DNA from: Rhodobacteraceae bacterium EhC02
Lineage (GTDB): Bacteria; Pseudomonadota; Alphaproteobacteria; Rhodobacterales; Rhodobacteraceae
NCBI GenBank assembly: GCA_001650895.1
Contig: LXYH01000023.1
Span: 186,001-250,000, forward strand
Length of the DNA stretch: 64,000 nt
Direction: 5' to 3'
In this document: piece after piece, positions 57,683-64,000 of the stretch
How positions within the stretch are numbered: the stretch's first letter is position 1
Layout: the number at the start of each line of letters is the position of its first letter
Position numbers and translations under genes: made by a program
The notes under the pieces: model-generated
The model's input: only the letters and a program-made list of their open reading frames with translations
What the model was told of the DNA's origin: nothing
Database searches by the model: none

Positions 57683-60600
57683 TCAATCCGTCACCACCAC
57701 CCGACCCGATGCCGTCGTGGCCCGGTATTCGGGACGATACATGTCCTCGACCAGGGCCGCGGGATGATGGAAGACCCCGGGCGATATGGCGCGCACCACA
57801 TAAGCCAGGGTGAAAGGCTGATCCGATTGCCAGTCCACCGCCGCAAGGAAACGGTCCGTGCGGAACTCGGCATGTTCGGCATAGGCCGGATCCAGCCAGT
57901 CCAGGGCTGCGATATCGCCTGCGCGCATCAGGTTGGGGTTGTCGATCTCGAACCCGGCGGGCAGGGCGTCGTTGATCATCAGCTGCGCGCCGCTGTCATC
58001 CGCAGGTGTCACCGTGAGAACGGTAACCATGCGCGTGCCGGCCCGAACCGCCGCAATCGAAAGCGGCTCACCCTCCATGCTGTAGTATTCGCGGCTTATC
58101 CTGTAGCCATAGCCGCTGGCCTCGGTCGCGCCTGCGGGGACCCCGTAGGTCGTCAGCGTCACTTCTGTCGGTGCGGATGCGGCATTGCGCAGGTTGAGAG
58201 GCGCAAGCGCCAGATCGGCGGCAGAGGCCCGCAGCACCGGTCCCGCGACGGGCAGGCCGTTCACCTCCAGCCCGCTCACGCCTGGATCGCGCACAAGGGC
58301 ATGGGCCGCCAACAGCGACCAGGTGGCTTCCTGCGTCGAAAATGCGCGGTTGGCCGCCGCGATGCGCTGGCTGAGCGAGGCGGTATCGACGGCCGTACTG
58401 CCCGCTTCTACCGCAAGGGCCAGGACACCTGCGGTGTCGCGCAGGCCGCTTCCGTAATCGGCCCGCCAGATCGGCGTCTCGCCGGGACTGGTCGCGGCGA
58501 TCATGCGCCCGGCCTGCGCAAAAAGCCGGTCCGCGCGCGTCTGATCACCATAGAGTGCAAGCGCCGCCCCCAATTGCGCCACCGCAAGCGGGGTGGCCAG
58601 CGCCTCGGCCTTCTGGTCGGCATAGTAGCGCAGGTCGCCCATGTTGGCGGCGCCTTCGCGGGCCAGAACCATCAGCGCATAGGCAAGGTCTTCACCGCCG
58701 CTGTCGAAATCCGGGGCAAAGTTGATACGGTTGCGCAGGTTGTCCAGCGCTGCGGCAAACGCCTTTTCGGGCAGCGGGTGGCCCGCCGCGCGGGCGCGCG
58801 ACAGAAGGTCGGTCACATAGGCATCCAGCCAGAAATCTCCCGAGCCCGCTTGCCACAGGCCAAAGGCGCCGTTCGCCGACTGGCGTGTCAGGATACGGTC
58901 AAGGCCCTGGTCGATACGGGTCCGAATGGCGGCCTGATCGCTCAGACCCAGGGCCTGCGCCATGCTGCCCATGGCCACAAGCGGCATGGTCTGGCTGGCG
59001 ATCTGTTCGGTGCAGCCATAGGGGTAGCGGTCCAGCATGGCCAGCAGCGCCGGGGCATTGAGGCGCGCAAGCGGTCCCGCCGTCAGCGTCAGCGCCCCGG
59101 TTCCCGCCCTGAGCCCGTCAAGGCTGGAGGGGGCAAGGTCAAGCGCCTCGCCAGGGCCAAGCGTCAGGCGCAGGGTTGCGGATGTTTCAGGGTCGTTGGC
59201 CCGCACCGGCAGAACCAGGCTTTTCAGCAGTTGCCGCCCGTCCGGCGTGGTCAGGGCGATCCGCAGGCTGTGATCGCCGGGCATGTCGGCCTGGATCGGG
59301 ATGGACAGGCTCTGCTTTGCACCCGCCGCCAGCGTCACGCCCGATGGAATGCTTGTGGTGTCCAGCAGAAGACCATCGGCGATGATGTCCAGGCCCATGC
59401 GGCCAGCGGGTCCGTCGGCATGGGTGATCTCCATCAGCAGGCGGCTGTCGTCGCCGGGTGCCAGAAAGCGGGGCAGGCTGGCTGTCACGACCACCGGATC
59501 GCGCACCAGCACGTCGGCCTCGGCCTGTCCCACGGCGCTGGCGGACCAAGCCACGGCCATCAGCCGCACGGTGCCGTTGAAGGCGGGCAGATCGAACCCG
59601 ATCATGGCGCGCCCATCCGCGCCCACGGTCACGGGACCGCTGAAGAAGGCCAGCAGGTCTTCGGTTGGCGGTGGCGATTGCAGGCGCATCTGCGCGCTGG
59701 CGTCCCCGCCCGACCGCACCTGTCCCATCGCGCCATTCATGCCATCGATCAGACGACCGTAAAGGTCGCGCAACTCCATCCCCAGGCGGCGCTGGCCAAA
59801 GTAATGGGCCGCCGGATCGGGGCTTTGGAATCCTGTCAGGTTCAGGATGCCCAGGTCCACCGCCGCCAGCGTCACATGCGCCGTTTCGCCCGGTGCGACG
59901 CCCGCGACCGTGACGGCCACATCGAGCGGTCCGCGCGGATCGGCAGCCTGCGGCGCGTCGATGCCGACCGTCAGCCGTTTCGCACCCGGATCCACCCCGG
60001 CATGGGCCAGGCCCAGGGCGCGGGCGGGCATCTGTCCCGCAGCCACATCCATGGGCCGGATCACCGTGGCGCTGACATAGGCACCGGCCTCCCACTCGTC
60101 GGTGACATCCAGCGGGATCAGGTTCTCGCCTGCGTTCACCGCGATGGTCTGCATCTGGATCAAGCGGTTCGACATGACCGCGATACTGGCAATGCCTGCC
60201 TGGCGCGGCACGATGCGCAGTACGGCAGTATCACCGCTGCGATAGCTGGGGCGGTCCAGCGACAGATCCAGAAGATCGGGGGTGGTTGCCGTATCGGCCG
60301 GTGCATACCATCCAGCATCGAACCCGATGGATGCGGCGGCATATGGACCATCCCGCGTTTCTACCACCAGTTCATGACGGCCCCAATCGACCGGGGTTGC
60401 AAGGGCAAGCGGTTCATCCCCAAGGACCGCCTCGCCACTGGCGACTCGGGTGCGGGTCGTGATCGGTTCCCACTGCCAGTCACCGAACTGCTGATACCAC
60501 TGATACCGGGTCTCGACCCGGTTCACCGTCCAGCGGACGGCCAAGGGCGCCGGTGTCAGGTCCGGCGCAAGGCCGATCACGCGAAAGGCGGCTTCGGCCC

Positions 60601-63226
60601 CTTCGGGAAGGGGGGTGTCGAAGAGCGGGCGGATACCGATCATCGGGCCATCGGGTGTCAGGGCGCGGCGCAACTGGCGCTCAACGGGGCGGTTTGCGCC
60701 CTCGCTGACCCGTAGCGTGATCTGTGCCTCAAGCGGGCTGCCGGCGGCCTGTATCTCGGGCAGGGTCAGTGGCAGGGTTGCCGCACCGGCGGCATCGGTG
60801 CGGGCGGGATCAAGCGACCGGATGCGGGGGCTGACAGGATCGTCATGCCGTCCGAAACGGTAGAGTGGATAGGCGTCAAGCCGGTCCGTACCGCGCAGCA
60901 GAACCTCGCCCTCCACCGCAAGATCGGCACCGGGTGCGCCAAAGAGGTAGCGCGCCTGCACTGTCAGGGGCGGTGTGTCGCCACTGCGGATCTGGCCATC
61001 TGGCAGGGCCAGGTCGAAATCGATCCGTTCGGGCAGAAAATCCTCGACCAGCAGGGTGCGGCTGGACAGGGGGGCGGCGTCCACATCGGCCTTGATATCC
61101 AGACGCCATGTGCCGCGCGGCACGGCATCGCCTAGTTGCAAGGCAAAGACATGTCCGCCTGCCGTGTCCCGCGTGGACAGGGTTCTTGCATATTCAACGC
61201 CATCGGGCCGGGTCAGGATCGCGGTGATCGGCAGCCCTGTGATGGCTGACGCGGTGTCGTCGCGGGCCAGGACCGTCGCATGGATGACCTCGCCCACGCG
61301 GTAGGCGCCCCGGTCGATGGCCAAGAAGACGTCGATCGGCGGACTGGGTGGGCGACCTTGCACACCGCGATCCGACAGATCGAAGGCGGGATCGGTCAGC
61401 GACAGAAAAGTCATGTCCTCGGGGATATCCGTCACCGAGGCCTGTTCGCCGCCGCTGCCGCCCAGTGTTCCGTGACGCACCACGACAAGGGCGGGCGCAG
61501 CCGATCCCGTACCCCGTGTCAGGCCGGGCGCAAAGCGCAGATAGCCCTGTGCGTCGGTCTGCCCCTGCGCGATCACGGCATTGGCCCTGCTCAGCAGGCT
61601 GACCTCGGCCCCTTCCAGCGCATTCGCATCGGACAGGCGGCGCACGATCACATGCAGCCCATCGTTGCCCAGCATGGTCGAAACACCCAGATCCGACAGG
61701 ACGAACCATTGCGTGGCGCCCGGGTCCTCGTAGGGATCACCACCGGGGATGCGCGCTGTCAAAGCATAGATCCCCGCAGGCATCCCGGCCAGCACATCGC
61801 CCAGTGGCAGCCGCGTCGTCATGTCCTGATTCAGGCTGTTCCTTGTCGTGCCGCTTCCGGTCCAGACCTCTTCGGCGATATCGGCGGCGAAATTGCGGGC
61901 CTGCCATTCGGGCAGGGTCGCGCCGAAATAGTTGTCCTGCATGGCGCGCAGCAGATTGCGGTCACTGACGCGCCGCAGGGTCAGGTCGATCTGGTCAAGG
62001 TTGACCGTCTGCACGGGCAGCGCCGCATCGGCACTGCGGGGCAACACATAGGCGCGTCCGGGAAAGACGATGCCGGGGCTGCGGTCGCGCACGTAAAGCG
62101 TCTGTTCGACATCGCGCAGCAAGGTCTCGCCGCTGGCGGCGGGCAGGCCCGCGCGCAACACGATCCGGTAGCGCGCCCCATGCCGCACACCGTCGACGCA
62201 AAGCTGCGATTCCTCGGCCACGACGGACAGCGTTGCATCCGGAAGACCCAGGAAAGGCGTGTAATCCTGCCCTGCCTTGATCAGCGTCTCCGAGAATTGC
62301 ACGCAGATGCGCGGGGCTGCGGTATCGTTGTTCACGCTGTTGCCGGTGACGCGGAAGCCGTATTTGCCCACCGCATCTTCCAGCGCTGCGGCGATATCCG
62401 CGCGCGGCGCGATGGCTTGGGCCAAACGCAGGGCCGGGATCATGTCACGCCCGCGCCCGGCATTTTCCAGGCGCTCGGCCAGGACCTCCAGCGCGCTGGC
62501 CTGCGCCGCGGCGTTCCCGCTGCGCAGATAGCCGTTGATCGCGGCGCTGATCGCGCGCTCTTTCACGCGTCGCTGCTGGTCATAGGCGGCGGGGTTTATC
62601 CGCGCCAGCTGACGGGCATATTCCACCCACAAGTCGGACCGGTCCGTCAGGCTGGCGGCTGCGCCGATCCAATGCGCGGCATTGCCGGGATCGCCCGCAT
62701 TGGCGCGCTCGAGCGCTGCTTGTAGGATCTGGTCCATGTCCAGCGCACCGGCCGGATGAAGAAAGCCGATCTCCTGCGCAAAGGCGCGTGCGCGCTGCAG
62801 CGTGGCGTCATCCAGGAATGCCAGATCGGCCGCGCGCGCGGCAGAGCTCTGCATCACGCCGGGATCGGTGCGCCGCAACTCGGCCGAGGTTGCCCCGACA
62901 AAGGTGCTCCGCGTCGTGACCCCGGTTTTCGGAAAGCAGGCGTTCGACCGGGTGTTGAAGGTGAATGCCTGGCACGCCGGATCGGCCAGGCAAATCGTGC
63001 GGCATGCGTCCAGCGTGGTGTCGAACTGGGGTTGAAGATCGCCACCCGGAAAATCCATGTCCTGCGTGACGATGAAGCGCGCGTCGGGCAGAAGGCCCTG
63101 TTCCCGGCCTTGCGCCTGGGCCTGGGGCGTCATGGCCGCCAACAGGACGGATAGACCCAAGGCGAGGCAGAGCCCAGGGAAACGGCCGAAACCGGTGCTG
63201 CGAGACAAGGCTGTCATGCGTTGCAT
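57683..63226 (-). CDS. bacterial alpha-2-macroglobulin with N-terminal PAN/Apple domain
   Basis: The 1847-aa protein has a signal peptide (to about residue 38, AQAQG), a PAN/Apple-like domain (about 55-115, with several Cys: LDACRTICLADPACQAF and NACFPKTG), macroglobulin beta domains and the thioester motif PYGCTEQIASQ near residue 1400. The thioester is intact, so covalent trapping of attacking proteases is possible. No lipobox is seen, so it is probably periplasmic and not membrane-tethered. AGAGGAGGA precedes the ATG at 63226. It precedes pbpC by 4 bp; the pair is thought to guard and repair the wall. Confidence 0.93.
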   Translation of the reverse strand: MQRMTALSRSTGFGRFPGLCLALGLSVLLAAMTPQAQAQGREQGLLPDARFIVTQDMDFPGGDLQPQFDTTLDACRTICLADPACQAFTFNTRSNACFPKTGVTTRSTFVGATSAELRRTDPGVMQSSAARAADLAFLDDATLQRARAFAQEIGFLHPAGALDMDQILQAALERANAGDPGNAAHWIGAAASLTDRSDLWVEYARQLARINPAAYDQQRRVKERAISAAINGYLRSGNAAAQASALEVLAERLENAGRGRDMIPALRLAQAIAPRADIAAALEDAVGKYGFRVTGNSVNNDTAAPRICVQFSETLIKAGQDYTPFLGLPDATLSVVAEESQLCVDGVRHGARYRIVLRAGLPAASGETLLRDVEQTLYVRDRSPGIVFPGRAYVLPRSADAALPVQTVNLDQIDLTLRRVSDRNLLRAMQDNYFGATLPEWQARNFAADIAEEVWTGSGTTRNSLNQDMTTRLPLGDVLAGMPAGIYALTARIPGGDPYEDPGATQWFVLSDLGVSTMLGNDGLHVIVRRLSDANALEGAEVSLLSRANAVIAQGQTDAQGYLRFAPGLTRGTGSAAPALVVVRHGTLGGSGGEQASVTDIPEDMTFLSLTDPAFDLSDRGVQGRPPSPPIDVFLAIDRGAYRVGEVIHATVLARDDTASAITGLPITAILTRPDGVEYARTLSTRDTAGGHVFALQLGDAVPRGTWRLDIKADVDAAPLSSRTLLVEDFLPERIDFDLALPDGQIRSGDTPPLTVQARYLFGAPGADLAVEGEVLLRGTDRLDAYPLYRFGRHDDPVSPRIRSLDPARTDAAGAATLPLTLPEIQAAGSPLEAQITLRVSEGANRPVERQLRRALTPDGPMIGIRPLFDTPLPEGAEAAFRVIGLAPDLTPAPLAVRWTVNRVETRYQWYQQFGDWQWEPITTRTRVASGEAVLGDEPLALATPVDWGRHELVVETRDGPYAAASIGFDAGWYAPADTATTPDLLDLSLDRPSYRSGDTAVLRIVPRQAGIASIAVMSNRLIQMQTIAVNAGENLIPLDVTDEWEAGAYVSATVIRPMDVAAGQMPARALGLAHAGVDPGAKRLTVGIDAPQAADPRGPLDVAVTVAGVAPGETAHVTLAAVDLGILNLTGFQSPDPAAHYFGQRRLGMELRDLYGRLIDGMNGAMGQVRSGGDASAQMRLQSPPPTEDLLAFFSGPVTVGADGRAMIGFDLPAFNGTVRLMAVAWSASAVGQAEADVLVRDPVVVTASLPRFLAPGDDSRLLMEITHADGPAGRMGLDIIADGLLLDTTSIPSGVTLAAGAKQSLSIPIQADMPGDHSLRIALTTPDGRQLLKSLVLPVRANDPETSATLRLTLGPGEALDLAPSSLDGLRAGTGALTLTAGPLARLNAPALLAMLDRYPYGCTEQIASQTMPLVAMGSMAQALGLSDQAAIRTRIDQGLDRILTRQSANGAFGLWQAGSGDFWLDAYVTDLLSRARAAGHPLPEKAFAAALDNLRNRINFAPDFDSGGEDLAYALMVLAREGAANMGDLRYYADQKAEALATPLAVAQLGAALALYGDQTRADRLFAQAGRMIAATSPGETPIWRADYGSGLRDTAGVLALAVEAGSTAVDTASLSQRIAAANRAFSTQEATWSLLAAHALVRDPGVSGLEVNGLPVAGPVLRASAADLALAPLNLRNAASAPTEVTLTTYGVPAGATEASGYGYRISREYYSMEGEPLSIAAVRAGTRMVTVLTVTPADDSGAQLMINDALPAGFEIDNPNLMRAGDIAALDWLDPAYAEHAEFRTDRFLAAVDWQSDQPFTLAYVVRAISPGVFHHPAALVEDMYRPEYRATTASGRVVVTD

Positions 63227-63383
63227 GGGCGATCCTCCTCTTTTGCGGCATGGTGCATGGCGCGGGGGCATGGCGCAAGGATTCCTGCGCAGGGCATGGT
63301 TTGCGTTTACCGGGAATTCACCCCGTTGCGGGATGGTGCCGTGATGATCCAGGCTGTTGCCTCTGCATACGGAAAGACCAGGA

Positions 63384-64000
63384 ATGAGCCTTGCCAACAA
63401 ACTGGCTGAAGAACGGCGTGCCCGGCTTGCCGCAGAGCGCATGCTTGAACTGAAGCAGGCCGAACTTTTTGCCGCAAATCGCAAACTGGGTCGCCATGCG
63501 CAGGCCCTGTCGGAAGAAATCCATGAAACCCGTGCACGGGTGCAGACCGTGCAGGATGAAAACCGGCGCGTGAAGTCGGATCTGTCCGTGGCACATCAGA
63601 AGATCGAGATCGCGGAGCGTCGCCTGTGGCATTCGATCGAAACGATCCAGGACGGGTTTGCCTTTTTCGACCTCGACAATCGCATGATTGCTGCGAACCG
63701 GGCCTATCTGTCGGTCTTCGAGGACCTGGAGGAAGTGGGGCCGGGCGTGACCTATCCGCGTATCCTGCAACTTCTGACCGAAGAGGGGATCGTCAATATC
63801 GGCACGCAGGCCCCGGCCGAATGGCGCGCCATGATGCAGGCACGATGGGAATCGCCCGCGCCGGAACCCACGGTGATCCGTCTGTGGAACAACGAATACA
63901 TCAAGCTGATCGACCAGCGTGGCAAGGGGGGCGATGTTGTCAGCCTGGCGCTGAACATCACCGAAACCGTCCGCTATCAGAAGGATCTGCGCCGCGCCCG
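63384..64000 (+). CDS. PAS-domain sensor protein, 3' end cut by the window
   Basis: The frame is open to the window end; 205 codons are visible. The N-terminal about 80 residues are a highly charged coiled coil (EERRARLAAERMLELKQAEL and later EIHETRARVQTVQDENRRV). A PAS-like domain begins near residue 85 (SIETIQDGFAFFDLDNRMIA, then NRAYLSVF). The expected continuation is a histidine kinase, perhaps with a receiver, but this lies beyond the window. There is no signal or membrane segment so far. An AGGA lies a few bases before the ATG; the 157-bp spacer from the alpha-2-macroglobulin gene holds the divergent promoters. Confidence 0.8.
   Translation, partial: MSLANKLAEERRARLAAERMLELKQAELFAANRKLGRHAQALSEEIHETRARVQTVQDENRRVKSDLSVAHQKIEIAERRLWHSIETIQDGFAFFDLDNRMIAANRAYLSVFEDLEEVGPGVTYPRILQLLTEEGIVNIGTQAPAEWRAMMQARWESPAPEPTVIRLWNNEYIKLIDQRGKGGDVVSLALNITETVRYQKDLRRA

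Noticed and set aside
57578-60715. A long open frame on the plus strand opposite the alpha-2-macroglobulin gene
   Set aside because: It is the antisense shadow of a clear GC-rich gene, with Arg/Gly/His-rich composition and no recognisable domain.

Overview
The window is about 64 kb of GC-rich, densely packed chromosome. Gene content and order point to an alphaproteobacterium of the order Rhodobacterales (Rhodobacter/Roseobacter group). The indicators are the rsmB - heparinase - purH - lspA - DUF3035 - M16/M16 run, iPGM - EnvC - CtpA - RppH, a DUF1674 (SDHAF4) protein, an IalB-family protein, Hint-domain secreted proteins, a TTAA-N7-TTAA CtrA-type site and a GAAC-N7-GAAC-type LexA box. No rRNA, tRNA, insertion sequence, prophage or CRISPR array was seen. 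Genus and species cannot be named from sequence reading alone.

Layout. 1-5.7 kb: the end of a Lon-N-domain protein, a Trm112-like protein, an aldehyde dehydrogenase, a 1-Cys peroxiredoxin, then a zinc protease - RimK - aspartoacylase-like trio. 5.7-14 kb (minus strand): an unknown protein, an alpha/beta hydrolase, then pnp and rpsO, an RTX protein, DUF5665, DUF1643, truB, a phosphodiester glycosidase and rbfA. This is the classic rbfA-truB-rpsO-pnp order with extra genes inserted. 14-24.4 kb (mostly plus): dapB, a small exported protein, SDHAF4 (minus), rsmB, a heparinase-like protein, purH, lspA, a DUF3035 lipoprotein and two M16 peptidase-like proteins. 24.5-33 kb (plus): gpmI, an EnvC-like protein, CtpA, rppH, a methyltransferase and a short dnaE2. 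33-43.3 kb: minus-strand Fe-S corrinoid-type reductase, lytic transglycosylase, RNase R and dapE; then two plus-strand Hint proteins; then minus-strand dapD with a small partner gene. 43.4-49 kb: a LOG-family protein, a four-domain envelope protein, a small unknown protein, rlmN, an IalB-like protein and an asparaginase. 49-53 kb: serB facing away from serC-serA, with a probable structured leader before serC. 53-64 kb: a small membrane protein, a metallophosphatase, a thiolase, the pbpC - alpha-2-macroglobulin pair, and the start of a PAS-type sensor protein cut by the window end.

Functionally the region is housekeeping: RNA maturation and decay (RbfA, TruB, S15, PNPase, RNase R, RppH, RsmB, RlmN), lysine/mDAP synthesis (DapB, DapD, DapE), the whole serine branch (SerA, SerB, SerC), purine synthesis and cell-envelope upkeep (PbpC, MltB-type transglycosylase, EnvC, CtpA, LspA, alpha-2-macroglobulin).

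The least ordinary points are these. The error-prone polymerase appears to lack its C-terminal domain, has no imuA/imuB beside it and carries an SOS-type box just before its start. Two tandem Hint proteins follow a CtrA-type site, and the second seems to have lost its catalytic residues. One exported protein joins four envelope-type domains. A roughly 25-bp intergenic element occurs three times. I found no clearly new defence or mobile system.
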